NCBI GenBank assembly: GCA_013423385.1
Contig: BLZA01000040.1
Coordinates: forward strand, 310,001 to 374,000
DNA from: Naganishia liquefaciens
Taxonomy: Eukaryota > Basidiomycota > Tremellomycetes > Filobasidiales > Filobasidiaceae
Reading direction: 5' to 3'
DNA: 64,000 nt
The number at the start of each line of letters is the position of its first letter. The stretch's first letter is position 1. The position numbers and the translations under genes are program-made. Shown in pieces: positions 45,974-58,243 of the stretch. The notes below the pieces were generated by a model. It ran no database searches. It worked only from the letters and a program-made list of their open reading frames with translations, and had not been told where the DNA came from.

Positions 45974-48874
45974 ATGACCACCGATCAGGCGACCCTCGCA
46001 AACTACCGCGACGTCCGAGTCACCCACACCCACCTCCAATGGCAGATCAACTGGGCCGAACAGCTCATCGCGGGGTGGGCAACCCTCAGTGTGCGACCGC
46101 AGACTGCATCGGCGGCGGCGGCCGTCGACAAGGTCGTCCTCGATACGAGCTTTCTGGATATTCAGCACGTAGACGTCGACGGGAAACAAGTCAAGTGGGA
46201 AAAGGCCGAGAGGATCGAGGCGATGGGCGAGGCATTGACGGTCCGGCTGGACGAGCCAATGACGGACGAGGTGAGCGGGCGCGCGCGCGCGAGTCTCTTG
46301 CTGTTGTTGCATAGCTCACGTTCGTTGGCAGTTCAAAATCACCATCAAATACTCGACAACCAAGAACTGTACCGCTCTCGGCTGGCTCACGAAAGAGTAC
46401 GCACCTTTCCCCTTCCCCTTCTGCATCTTCCGCTCGTCCCGCGCGCGCTCTGATCCATCTCCCACCTCGCAGGCAGACAAAGGGCGGCAAACACCCCTAC
46501 CTCTACTCGCAATCCCAAGCGGTGCGTCATCTTCCTCTCAATTTGCCCCGGTCCATCCCTTAAATCCCGGCCTCCCACAGATTCACGCACGATCCCTTCT
46601 GCCTTGCCAAGACACCCCTTCCATCAAGTCCACCTACAGCGCCTCGGTCAAATCCACCTTGCCCGTCCTCCTCTCGGCGTTGCGCATCAGCCCGCCCGCG
46701 TCCGACCCCCTGCCGACATCCGGTCAGGAGATTGAATACACATATGACCAGCCCGTCCCGATTCCTTCTTACCTCATCGCCATCGCATCGGGCAATCTCG
46801 CCTACCGCGCGTTCCCGCCCGTACCGGGGCGGAAATGGACGGCCGGGGTGTGGACCGAGCCCGAGGCGATGGAGGAGGCGTATTGGGAGTTTAGCGAGGA
46901 TATTGGGCGGTATATCGCGACGGCCGAGGATCTGACGACGCCTTATGAGTGGGGAGTATATGATACGTTGGTCTTGCCGCCTTCGTTTCCGTACGGCGGT
47001 GAGTACCGCAAAAAGAGGGATTCCGCAATCCGCAAAGGGCGTGACATGTGTCGCTGACGGGTGCTTTGGCGAAAAAGGCATGGAGAATACGTGTTTGACG
47101 TTTGTGACGCCCGTCTTGATCGCGCACGACCGAAGTCTTACAGACGTTTGTGCCCACGAAATCGCGTAGGTCTCGGGTCCATAATTTTTCCCCTTCGGCC
47201 TCGAAGTCCATCGTTGATGTCTCCTTTTCGTTCTCGATCCCTCCCTTGCAGCCACAGCTGGACAGGAAACCTCATTGGCTGCGCGAGCTGGAACCACTTT
47301 TGGTTGAATGAAGGATGGACGACGTACCTCGAGCGGATGATCCTCAACGACATGCACGGCCCAGCCGAGCGGGATTTGTCAGTCGGGTCTTTTTCTACCT
47401 GCGATGCGTCAACGAGCTGATATCGGACGGGGCAGGTCTTATATTATCGGTGAGCTACGGGCGGGAGAATCGCACAGCAGCAGCAAGGAGCTGGACTCAT
47501 CTGGCGCGCTCCCGACAGGACGAAAACAGTTGCGTGCGGCGCTCGCGGAGATGCCGCCCAAGTATCAAAAGCTCGTGATCGATTATGAGCGGTACGCGGA
47601 CCCGGATGACGGTGAGCACTTTTTGCTCTTTTACGTTTTTGGTTTCTCGGTTTCATGGCAGCTGAACCGATTCCATCGCGACACAGGATTCAGCACGGTC
47701 CCGTACGACAAGTAAGTCGTCTTGCCGTCATTTCTTGTCGCATCAGTCTCTGACACGGGATCAAAGGGGAAGCAATTTCCTGCTGCATATCGAACGCACC
47801 GTCGGCGGCCTCGACGTCTTCCGCCCATACATCAAGGCCTACATTCAGAAATTCGCCGGCAACGTCGTCACCACGGACGAATGGCGCGCGCACTTGTACG
47901 ACTTTTTCAGCAAGGCGGAGAATGGAGAGGCGCTCGTCAAGAAGCTGGATGAAATCAAGTGGGACGAGGTGAGAGCGTTGGCGTTTGGCAGCCTGGGTCT
48001 CGGTCGCGTCTGCTGACGCCTTTGGTCGCAGTGGCTTCACGGATCGGGAAGCGATCTTCCCGTTGATATCAAGTACGACGAAACTCTCGCGCAACAGGTA
48101 CGAATAAAGGATTTATTCTTCACTTTAAGGCGTGCTCTTCGAGATCTAACGTTTGGGGGGCTTGCGTGCTCGTGCAGTGTTATGACCTCGCCAACCGATG
48201 GAAGGCCGCCAGCGAAAAGGACGAGTATTCCAGCTTCTCGCCCGAGGATATCAAGGACATGTCAGCGTCCCAGAAGAGTAGGTCCCTCCTCCGGCGTCAT
48301 CTATTTTCATCGAAATTAAGCCGCCACCCTCTTCGCCGCACAGTCGTCTTCCTCGAGAGCCTCAAGTCTGAAAAGAAGCCATTGCCCGTATCCACGCTCA
48401 AGGCCCTCGACAAGGTGTACAACCTCGATGCATCCACGAACGGAGAGATCAGGCTTCGATGGTACGGATTGGCGTTGCCCGCGGGGACCGAGTACGCCAA
48501 GAGCGCCGCAGGTGGGTAGCCTGAAATCTGGCCCCTCTAGAGGGTTTGTTTTCTTGAGCTGATCCATGTCCATTGTCCTTTTCTTGTAGCCTGGGTCATC
48601 GACCAGGGTCGAATGAAGATGTGCCGAGTAAGCATTAAAGCGAGCATGCGTCCCTTTTATTTGCCTGCTGACAATCAGTAACGTCACATCAGACCGTCTA
48701 CCGACTTCTTTATGCCGTCGCGCCCGAGTTGGCACGAGACACGTTCAAGGCTCACGCCGCGTTCTACCATCCGATTGCGCGCAAGATGATCGCCAAGGTA
48801 GGTTCTAGTCGGGACATTAGAATCAAGGTCAGGTGCTGACCAAAGTCTCTTGTTAGGATTTGAAACTCGAATAG
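45974..48874 (+). CDS. Leukotriene A4 hydrolase-type aminopeptidase (M1 family)
   Basis: A multi-exon gene of roughly 620 residues starts MTTDQATLANYRDVRVTHTH and ends MIAKDLKLE. The order is that of LTA4H and budding-yeast Lap2: an N-terminal beta saddle (QINWAEQLIAGWATLSVRP), the exopeptidase signature FPYGGMENTCLTF, the zinc site HEIAHSWTGN, then WNHFWLNEGWTTYLER with the third zinc ligand. A C-terminal helical domain follows (KGSNFLLHIERTVGGLDVF, FYHPIARKMIAK). The splice at 47458-47520 (GTGAGC..CAG) joins SYIIG to RKQLRAALAEM, removing a Ser-rich run. The enzyme should be a cytosolic zinc aminopeptidase with possible epoxide hydrolase activity. The lipid activity of fungal members is weak or uncertain, so aminopeptidase is the safer call. 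Confidence 0.9.
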
Positions 48875-50801
48875 ACGCACGGAAATAATTAGAGATACAG
48901 TTTCTCGACTTTTGCATGGTTGAGGTTGGGACAGTAAAATTGATTCGCACGACATGCCACTGGTGTAACATCTCGATAGACATATACATAGCAGCATTGC
49001 ATTCCTGACAAGCTAGCGAAATCTCTCTGGCTTAATCAAGCCCATCTGCTCATGATGTGTACCTGCCTGGGCAAATTACAAACCCTCCTTGGAAAACCCA
49101 TTTATATCGCTGTCATCTGGCTTTGACGGCACATCCCATAACAAATCGAGTACATACACTCGGTCTTGAGCTGCAGCGCGAGGCCATGGATACAAGTCAC
49201 GATACTGCCCTTGAACGAGTAAAAGTCGGTTGGACGGCTGCGCTCGCGCGACCATAGCTGTCCGTTGGAAGAAATTAATGGATGCTCCTTAGCAAGGTGT
49301 CCCACTAGCTTCCCTCATTGCACTTCTTCGGCATGGGCCGACTGTCGGGCTACAATCTCAGACCCTGGGCAAACGCTGATTCCAATAGCGCACGGCCTCA
49401 CTGCACCGAGAGACTTTAGTTGCTTACAGGCCGTCGAGTCATCCGACACACCGCTCAGCACTAGGGTGGATGCTGCTGGGACGTGAGATACTGGAGAAAG
49501 AATCTTCAGATCTGCGGGTCTCGGCGCACAGGACTTTCCTCAGCCAGCCCAGGACAACAGCATGTAGCGACGGTCGACGGAAACCGATGTCCTGGTACCG
49601 AGACGGGGAGTTCCGGTCTCCGAAGTCCCAACAGACCAGGCGCAAATAAGCCGCGGGATCCAAAATGAGAGTGGGCAATGTGTTTTTACTGGGAAATTTT
49701 TACGAAGTGTCGGGTTGTGATCTTGGTAATGATCACATGATATTCGTATAGATGACATATCGAGGATGGTGACTCGAGTGGTGACCTGTTGTCCGCATTC
49801 AGACCCGACTTTGTCGATATCGACGCCTCATCAGCGAGCCTGAGTAGCAGCGTGAATACTTCCTGCGCAAGCTGTTGTTGTCCTTTTTTGATTCCGCGAC
49901 GCGTTTTACAAAAGCGAGTGTATGTTGAGATCTAACCTCATCTTGATTTCACTTCCTCCATATCCCTTCCGCGACAGACACAAGATGACATCTGTGATAA
50001 TTGATCTTCCTCTTCCGGATAGCGCCGAGACAGACGGTAGGGCAACCACGAATGCACGAGTGGCAATTCCAGCAATCAAGCCGGAGAACTGAGTTTAGAG
50101 TCAACTCTAGATCCAGTGAACATGCTCATTCATGCATTACGAAGGAGCAGCTGCTTCGTAGACTACTGTGTCTTGAGAGCTAGACAGAGCTACAAGTCAC
50201 TCACTGCAGATCAAGAGTCTAGAGATTGGACCCAAGATACTATCGCCCAATCGGTTTGCCTTGCGTCCTTTAGCGGGTAATTTCGTCGCCAGCGTCATGT
50301 CAATGAGCACTTGAATCGAATGGATGAACGGGCAGCAGCTACGCGTTCTCTCGGTCCTCTGCCGATTCGGCATGGAGCCGATCGAGCGTTCCTTCTTCTT
50401 GAACACTCGGAATGCCTTCGGGAGACTAACAAGCCTAGAATGATGGAAGGAGAATTGAGCCGTTTCGCCATCATATAAACATCCATGCCTGAACGCTAGC
50501 AACAGCCAAGATCATAAGCAATCTCGAGATGGACGTCAAAGTTTCTCGATGAATGTAGCCTTGCAATGGCGAATGCTGATGAGAGGCTTGTGCAAAGCAT
50601 GTTGCCTCATAGCTGGAAGCTGCAATGTAACAGATGACACAATCAACATGTATCCCGACAATGGTAAAATCCAATATGACTACCCCTTGGCTATCCAGAC
50701 TGTAGAATAGACCCAGTGGAGGGGAAGAAAATCTTCGATACGAGCAGAGACCAACCAATCGAGACATTCACCTGTTCCTTTGATGCAGGTCCTCGCTTCT
50801 C
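48875..50801. other. Gene-poor interval
   Basis: I see no reliable gene in this 1.9 kb. Short open frames occur on both strands but none has good motifs or splice-linked partners. One minus-strand frame at 50471-50767 is hydrophobic in its middle (GVVILDFTIVGIHVDCVICY) and could be part of a membrane protein, but no neighbouring exon was found. No terminal repeats, transposase motifs or tRNA were recognised. Confidence 0.4.
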
Positions 50802-51374
50802 CTATCGCCCCGAACTCGATCTTCTTGTTCCACTTGGCCCCTCTCCAGCAGGGTTGTCACTGTCATAATCCGCTTTACAGTAATTGGGGAAGTTATCTGG
50901 CGAAGCAGCTGGAAGGCTTTGGTCACTACTCGACAGCGAGCTATCGGGAACGACGGCCAATGTTAGCGCTCCTTCCGATTCCTCGTGCGCTTTGGACCTA
51001 TGTAGATTGACATACTCGACTGGCTTTTTCCCTACTGGCTTTTTCCCTGCTCTTGCTTCTTTCAGAACTTCCTCATACGTCTTCTTTTTGTCAAGGACAG
51101 TGGAAGAAGCAGAAGTCGTACCCTGTTCGCAATCTTTACCAGACGTTGCCCCTGTACGACAACAAAACAGACTGCCTATGCATCTGAAAGTCTCATCACA
51201 CGGACAAGAGGGATCTAACTCGGAGGTCGCATCGGTGCTGCCTGCACGAGTATGCTCAGCTTCAGTCAAATGATTTTCAGTATAGCCTTGAGAGGAGCTA
51301 GGAATACTACCGGCGTTTGTCCCGGGATACACCATATGCTCTCCCTTCAAGTCAGAAAGCTTGTTTCGAAACAT
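50802..51374 (-). CDS. Hypothetical Ser-rich protein
   Basis: An uninterrupted 190-codon frame begins MFRNKLSDLKGEHMVYPG. A TATATATC-like element lies about 70 bp upstream on the same strand (near 51,440). The protein is rich in Ser and charged residues. It has a Cys cluster (CPCDETFRCIGSLFCC, residues ~58-73), a tandem GKKPVGKKPV, and an ending EGPSGTRRSSSGR. No family is recognised. An earlier ATG near 51,428 opens a separate 25-codon frame that overlaps this start. The frame may be a real small gene, part of a spliced gene, or chance. Confidence 0.3.
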   Translation of the reverse strand: MFRNKLSDLKGEHMVYPGTNAGSIPSSSQGYTENHLTEAEHTRAGSTDATSELDPSCPCDETFRCIGSLFCCRTGATSGKDCEQGTTSASSTVLDKKKTYEEVLKEARAGKKPVGKKPVEYVNLHRSKAHEESEGALTLAVVPDSSLSSSDQSLPAASPDNFPNYCKADYDSDNPAGEGPSGTRRSSSGR

Positions 51375-52022
51375 GGGATTCCTTTTGAGGATCCGATTGA
51401 TTGATTTTATTGAAAAACGTGCCAGACATGCTGCTGATATATGTAGCTCATCAGCCGGATTGATTTTACAACTCCGTGCCTCCTTTTCTGTACATGAGTC
51501 AATCGAGCTCGATAAAACCAGTAGATGAGTCTCGTCACAAAGGACGACATGGTCGACGCGCTTTATTCTTAGATACTGATCACTAGCCGCCTGTGGCGCG
51601 GAAAAGATTTGTCGATGTGTCTATGTCCCGCAACTATTCTGAGGGCGAGGAAAGACAGCTTACAACGTCCATGTGAGATGAGTAGCCCTACAACCCCGAA
51701 ATCGTAGAACATTTTGTGCGCAATGCGGCTCGTGGTCAGGTCGAAGGGCTAACGGAATGATTTTACTACTATATCAATAGATTAACAATTCCCGTTCCTT
51801 TGATCGCATAGAGTCAGCATTAGGGGTTTCATCAAAAGTTCACAGCCGCCCTCCAACACCAAGGTCAGCTGTACTGATCCTTGAATGGAGCCGGGAGACC
51901 AGCTTTTCGGGACGGTTGCAAGGAATCGTCATGTAAATGTCATCAAGAACGTCAACCACATACAAAGTGCGCAACATTGCAAAATGAGAAGCGAAAACGA
52001 AGCGAAATGCGACAATCGAGAA
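51375..52022. other. Intergenic region
   Basis: This 648 bp lies between the hypothetical frame and the Bem1 stop. Apart from the possible TATA element near 51,440, nothing stands out. Confidence 0.35.
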
Positions 52023-54462
52023 CTACTCGGCGTATAATACATACTTCTCGTGCGTTTCGAGCCAATCCCACAATGTCGTGTCATCCTTGACATCCCCAAA
52101 TTCGCGTCCTTCGTCATTTGCACTCGGCGTCACGCCCGGTATTATGCCTTGACCAACACGATACTGCAGAACGCCGATTTCGGCAAAGAATCGACTGCGC
52201 ACCTTGTCGAGTAACTGATCATACGTGACACGCGGTGGCACACGGATAGCGACCATGTCGTCGGTATGTCGATCGAGAATCTTGATTTTGATATAAGCGG
52301 GCTGTGGAGCTGTTGCGCTTTGACTTGGAGCATTGGCTGAGCTGTGTCCAGCAAACGAAGTCGGCGCCATGGCAGCTGCGCCTGCGCGACCGAAAGATGT
52401 GGTGGAAGATGCAGTGTGCGGCGTGGCATTGCGCTGTACCGGAGACGTCGCTGATGCGCCGGGTATACGCGTAATCGATGGTGCTGCGCCATGTCCTTGC
52501 TGAGAATGACCGATGGAGGAAGAAGACCTCGTCTGCGGATTGCCATCGCTGAGACGCATTCCGGATAAGCGCTCGCTCAGCCCAGATCCGCGGCCATTCT
52601 CCAAAGTATTGGATTGTCGCATTGACGACCCACGACTAAGTGATTCAGCGATAGCTGTCCGTTTCGCCGCGGCACCCGCTTCTGTCACTTGCTTCGCCAC
52701 CGCCTTGGCTTCCTCCCTGCCGAGTGTATCCGTCATATCGCCAGATCCAGGCGTGAAGAACCCAAGCACATGTTCGTGCCGCAGAATGTAGCCAGCGCCC
52801 TGTGAACGCAACTCCAAGAGTTCGTACAAGTACAAGTCGAGATCTTTGCGCCTTTCGTTGGTGATGTCGACGTCGACGCGATCGCAGGGTCCTGGCATGT
52901 ATGGCAAAATCCGCCCAGTCCCTTGATATCCGGAATTGCGCTGTCCTGCGCCACTGACGTCGCTCGCCCGTGTCGTTCGCCCAGCCTCACGGGGGAACAA
53001 ATCAAGTAGCGTGATCTGGAAGTTGTAAAAGTCTTCGTACAGTCGATACAGGACGAGCGAAAGTGCCGGCGCGGTCGGGTCGTCCGGAAGGAACAAGGCG
53101 TTGATGCGGAACCAGTAGGCATTCGCTTCATAGTGAAACGACATGACGTGCGTCGAAATGATATCTCCGTTGCTGAGCACCGGATCTTGCGTGTTCGCTG
53201 GCGTTGGTCCTGTAGCCTCTGGTGTGGCTGTGGTTCCAACATTCCTGAAATCACCCAGCGTTCCGAGCGGAATGCTATTCTCCTTATACCGCGCCGTTGC
53301 GCTCTTCCACTCTTCGATCCGCTGTACCTGGCCTTGCGCGAGAATTTGCGCAACATTGTCGATTGGGCGGGATGTGACGGGGTCTCGGATTTCAACGAAG
53401 CTGACAGGGATCAATCCTGGTCCGCCTAGACGGCCGATAGGTTTTGCGACGAACCTTTTAAGGTATTGTCAGTTTCAGTGACGACGAAGAAGACTGAAGA
53501 ATCCAGGAGGACATACCACTCGTGATTCGATTGCGCAATGACGATAATCGGTTCTCCTGCTTTGGCGTCCAACTCATCCGGTCGCTCGGCCGCGAAGTCG
53601 TACTGTACAACTGCATACAACCTACGACAAAGATCAGCCTAATCCACCATGGAGGTGGATCGTACTTACGGTTGCGCCTTTCCCTTGCCGCTCCCCTGCG
53701 ACGCTTCTGAAGGTGCAGAGGCGTGACCATCGTGCAATGAAGCGGCAGCTGAAGCAGAAGTTGATGGGTTTTGCGCATGATGGGGCTGGTTGGAAGATTG
53801 TCGGGATATTGGCGCGGAGGTAGGTGCGGCAACAGGTGGTTGTGGCTGTGGGTATGTCGGAGGTGGCATCGGTGATTGAGCACGCGAACTGAGAGAGGAC
53901 CCGCCAAAGCAATTCAGCAGTATGTACCAGATCACTGATGCAATACTCACCTCTGTTGACTATAAGACTGATTCCTTCCATGTCCCCCAATTGCTCCATT
54001 CTCTGGAATACCTGATATACTTCCTCCTTTACCGTGCGTTCGGCCACCCTTTTGAAATTCTTCGAAATCCACGCGAGGTACCCTTCCCCTCGACCCCGTC
54101 AACGGGTCTACCACAAATTAATACCTGTGCTAACCGTGTCCTCTTCACCTTCACCTAAACTCACTTAACGCCTGATACCACCCTTCCGGACACCGATCAT
54201 CTCCCTCCAGCTCTCCTGCCACATAGAAGAAATCCCCAGCCTCATAGCTCAAGATGAGCGGTATATCCGACTTGTGACTCTTGATAGCTTTGATAACCTT
54301 TTGCGGAGGCGCGACCCTTGCAAAGGAAGGAATCGAGGTCAATGGTGGACGCGGTTGCGAGAGCGAGGGAGATGAGACGTGGGTTGCCGATGACTGTGAT
54401 TGCGAATGCGAGTGCGAGTGATTGGATTTATCCGAGTTGAGAGATCTGCGCAGGGCCTTCAT
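52023..54462 (-). CDS. BEM1: Bem1-type polarity scaffold (SH3-SH3-PX-PB1)
   Basis: The gene starts at 54462 (MKALRRSLNSDKSNHSH) and stops at 52023-52025, with about five exons. The first SH3 domain reads VIKAIKSHKSDIPLILSYEA, GDFFYVAGE and, across an intron, WYQALNPLTGSRGRVPRVDF. The second reads LYAVVQYDFAAERPDELDAK and GPGLIPVSFVEI. A PX domain follows (HVMSFHYEANAYWFRINALF, YRLYEDFYNFQITLLDLFP, GRILPYMPGP). A Ser/Ala-rich linker leads to a C-terminal PB1 domain (AYIKIKILDRHTDDMVAIRV, TLWDWLETHEKYVLYAE). Bem1 holds the Cdc42 exchange factor, PAK kinases and Cdc42 together at sites of budding and mating growth. All four domains are present in the usual order. Confidence 0.95.
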
Positions 54463-55612
54463 GGTGCGCGAGTGCGTGACAGGGAACAGGGGGACCAGCT
54501 ACGAGACAAGGACAGAACGTCTTTGGTTCTCTCGCGAACTTGTGCATTTCCGGCCGCGCCTCCTCCTTCATGTTCCTCCGCGCGCACATGCAGCAAGCAC
54601 GCGGGGACAATGCGCGTGAGTCGTCCAGAGTCGGTCGCGTGAGAGCGGATACTGGACTGGGAACTGGCATTCGGCGATTCGCCACTTCTGTTGTGTCTAG
54701 TTTGCAACATTCTGGTGAGGTTGAAGACGAAGAGATTGGCTTCCAAAGCTGAATAATTGACTGATACGGTAAGAAACGATGACTCCGCACGAAGGCCAAA
54801 GTGTGGTCCCCGTATAGTCGGGTGTTTTGCAAACCCTTCTAGAGAGCTCGCAAGCTTGCGGGACTCGAGTCCGCTGGCACGAAGATCGCTGGCGTGACTT
54901 GAGTGAACCTCGCAATATGCGATGGTCTGGAGACGTTACCATGCGCATACTGCTCAAAGATGTGTCAGGAAATACTTCTCGGTTTCCGCTTAGAATGGTC
55001 TATTCTTAGGTGGATGAAAGGTCGTGGCGTGGATATCACATCGAGTCACAGGTAGGAAGGCTTGGGCATGTGACATATTATGCCATCTCATACGAGCATA
55101 GAGAGATCGTACGGCTAATTTCAGTGAGAATTCGTTCTTCTATGCAATAAGAACAACCGAATGATGCCCCTCGGATCACTGCACCGCTAGCAAAAGCTGA
55201 AGGCGGGTGCAGCCAATGTAGAGAGCAGGAAATTCGATCCCAAGAGACTGTACTCATTAGTACGCTCCAGACTGTACTTCCCCAATGTCTTGTGGAACGA
55301 CGAGTCAAAAGTGGAGAGTTGCTTTCAGGGCACTTTCGATCCCGGATCTATTGTGGGTCTGATTGACGTTTCCTTCAACGAATCCCTCCAAGTCCGCAGC
55401 TAGAGGTCCAAAGTCGCCAATGATGAAAACGCTTATACCCTTGGCATTCGTTGGTGCCTTGGCTGTTGTCTGTGCCGTCGCTGCGTACGATCGATTCCGA
55501 TAGAGGTAATATCCTGCAAATTTGATAGTACGCGCCGATCCGCCTTTTTCAGATCGGTATGAGCATGCCTCTAAGAAGATTATGATTAAGTCCCATGCGA
55601 CAACGGCCTCAC
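54463..55612. other. Gene-free interval upstream of Bem1
   Basis: This 1.15 kb should include the Bem1 promoter. A minus-strand frame at 55305-55637 is open for 110 codons but lacks motifs and any clear splice partner. No repeats or RNA genes were seen. Confidence 0.35.
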
Positions 55613-56270
55613 TCAAAGCAGAGTAGAATTTCTCCAATTCACTTGGTCAAATCCGATATGCTGTTTCGACGATTGATATCCTAATCCCGTGAACCAAGCT
55701 GATGATACAGGTTGACAGGTTTTTCCCCGCCTGATTGCTGGCACGACTTCTGAAAGCTTCCGCGATCGGCGGCTTCCTGTCTAAAACGCTCAACATAAAT
55801 ATCACATGACAACTTAAGTCGGTGGTCCACCTGAACACTCACCAATGGATCCTTTGGATCCTCAAGCAAGACGGCGAAAATGAGATGCGCACGAGTTAAG
55901 AATTCCCCCGTCAACGAGACATCATGCCATTCGAGAATCGCTTTGACCTCCTGGCTTCCACTTACCTCAGCGGAGTCCTTTGCAGCTGGAATCCATAGTC
56001 CTAAACACGAAAGAAGTAAGCGTCTCTTGATGCTAGGGCCTGAGTTCATGCCAGAGGAATGCTCGGTATGCACATTCTCTTGCTGGAGTATTGCTTCAGC
56101 CGCTTCCTTTTTCGCCTCTTTCAAATCGCACCGCAGTTCTTTAGGGTGCAGGTTCTTCCCAATGCTGAATCTGGCGCATGATCGATCTCCGCAATGCTCG
56201 AAGATGGCTCTGTAATGCTGTGAAAGGCGGAGGCGCCAAAGTTGTGTACTGCATCGTTTGCACAGACTGG
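55613..56270 (-). CDS. Unrecognised Cys-containing reading frame (tentative gene)
   Basis: A minus-strand frame is open from about 56270. It reads LCKRCSTQLWRLRLSQHY, AIFEHCGDRSCARFSIGKN and then LHPKELRCDLKEAKKEAAEA. It continues through AILEWHDVSLTGEFLTRAHL and AVLLEDPKDPL to a good donor, GTGAGT, near 55,850. Splicing to TTTTAG gives an ending at 55613, while splicing to the next CAG gives an alternative ending at 55681. The CxxC and CGDRSC clusters followed by a charged helix look like a small metal-binding protein, but I recognise no family. The 5' end is unresolved: a stop lies just above in this frame, and a separate upstream frame from an ATG at 56402 contains EEYCGRCVG. The start is therefore either an unseen exon or wrong. 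Confidence 0.35.
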
Positions 56271-56489
56271 CGACACTTTATAGCTTGTGATGATTGGGGC
56301 CCCGACGCATCTTCCGCAGTATTCCTCTGTACGTAGAGGATGATTGCCCCTGATTGGCTGAAATCCCTGTCTTACGACTGAGGCTGAGGTGTTCCAGCAC
56401 AATGACAGCTACCGCTCTCTGAGCCCAAGTTTCTTGATTACATAGGCAAAGTTTCTAGAAATATGCCAAAACCCATAATCAATACAACC

Positions 56490-58243
56490 TCAGGTCCGTA
56501 AAGGAGCCTTTGTTTTCGTCCGCGTCCGCGAAGGTCTCGGTCTCCGACTCGGTCTTGGCTGAGGCAGTGATGGTGGACGTATTCTCGGCGCACTCGGATG
56601 TAGCGTTTCGTAAGCTCTTGTGGCACTGGGTACGGACCCTACGTCATTTGCACTTGTCTGTAGTTCGTCGCCGTTGACTGCTGGCAGGGTGGATGTGTCG
56701 ATTTTTGGTATTGATGTTGATAGCGAACGTGGTTTGTAGATCAAGACAATTATGAGACCAATAATGATGAGTATGAGAAGCAGGATACATTTCCGTTTTC
56801 CCGTTCGGCGTTGATATCTGGACGTCATGCATCAGTGCTGCTCAGCTTGGATAAAGTCTGAAGGCACTTACGTCTGCGCCACCTTGAGCTCCTCGACCGC
56901 ACCTTCCAATTCTCTCGACGTCATTTCCACATTGTATTCGACCGAATCTAAGACCGTCCCCTGCTCCACTACCAGATTTGACATATCCCTAAATAGGTCT
57001 GCGAGCTCGGTGATGGACTCTGCGATCTGCGTGATTTCGGCATCCCGCCGACGAATCGTGGATTCGTTGGTGTGACGCTGTCTCTGTGTTTGTGTCAAGT
57101 GCGCATGTGACTGACATGGACATGATACTGTCAGCAACCATTGCATAAGTGCAAGGCTTGTTACTGACAGCTTGAATATCCTCTTCCAACTCTTCATAGC
57201 TTTCTGGTCCCTTCAAGGTAATCGCACCGCTAGCAGTCAACAGGTCTTTATTCTTAATGGCATGCCCCTGTAGCTCTGGATATATGGATTGCGAAACGAT
57301 CAGCTGCGAGCTCGGCAAGTCTAAGTCTTCCGCTTGGACTCACGCTGCATGTACACTTTCTGCTTTTTCCGAAATGCTGCACTGAAATGCTGCAATTTGA
57401 CAGCTAATGCTCGCTGAACATTCTTCGCCGTCGTTACCTCATTCCTGTCGGATCCTGGATTCGGACGGATATGGTTAACGAGAGATTGCATCTTCCGGAG
57501 ATCCTGTGAGCGGAAGAGTAATGATTAGACGCAGTCAAACTACATTCTACTTCAAGCTTACTCTTGTGATGTCTATAGTCTGGGCTTCAATCTCACGTTC
57601 CTCGGCAGTCCTATCCGTAAAGGCGGGGAGGACATGCTTTGCGTGCAGCTTCTCCAGAGAATTGACTTGAATAGGCAAATGTCAAGATCAGTGCTCTTCT
57701 GAGATGGCAGATCAACCGATCTCACGCTTTGCTTGCGACCGACTGAGGATGTCTTCTATCTCATCCATGGTGTCTACCCTACAGGATGCGCAGAAGTAAC
57801 GTCGGTAAAAGCCCTGACCTGAAAGACACGAGCACTCACCATCTCGGCGGTAATCCACCTCCTTGAATGTCAATCGCATGTTGACCTCCCCTTCCACCCT
57901 CATCATCACCCATCAATCCTGCGCGCTCCTCCGCGGCAGAACCCAAAAGTCCCCCCTCCGACTCGCCGTATGTTGCTCGAGGCCGATACCGCCGCGACCG
58001 CGTCGTTGAAGAATTGCTATCCCGCACAGACAGATAATACAACGTCCTCGACCTTGTTATTGGTGAACCTGGCGACTCTTCAGTGGGCAAGAATGGGGAA
58101 GCATGGTGATAAGGTGTGTTGCTGCTCGTCGGCGGTGTGCTGGCAGTCATGGCGGGAGTGCCCGGAAAGGAAGACGCGACCCCGATTCGGGAGTCGCCGA
58201 AATGATTCGCGCCAGGAGTGGTACTGCGCGGGAAGAAAGACAT
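56490..58243 (-). CDS. TLG2: Tlg2/syntaxin-16-type Qa-SNARE
   Basis: The gene starts at 58243 (MSFFPRSTTPGANHFGDSR) and stops at 56490-56492, with about six introns. The Ser/Thr/Pro-rich N-terminus contains SRTLYYLSVRDSN, matching the family's early conserved strip. The Habc-type helices follow (VDTMDEIEDILSRSQAKR, DLRKMQSLVNHIRPNPGSDR, QRALAVKLQHFSAAFRKKQK). The SNARE helix reads RRRDAEITQIAESITELADL and FRDMSNLVVEQGTVLDSVEY, with the central Gln in place. The membrane anchor is LLLILIIIGLIIVLIY. An ~80-residue basic, Pro/Arg/Ser/Thr-rich tail follows the anchor and would be lumenal. Tlg2 acts in endosome-to-Golgi fusion; a C-terminal extension is known in yeast Tlg2 but its role is unclear. 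Confidence 0.9.

Noticed and set aside
55305-55637. A 110-codon minus-strand frame after the Cys-rich candidate
   Set aside because: It starts without an ATG, has no motif, and no splice joins it convincingly to the upstream exons.
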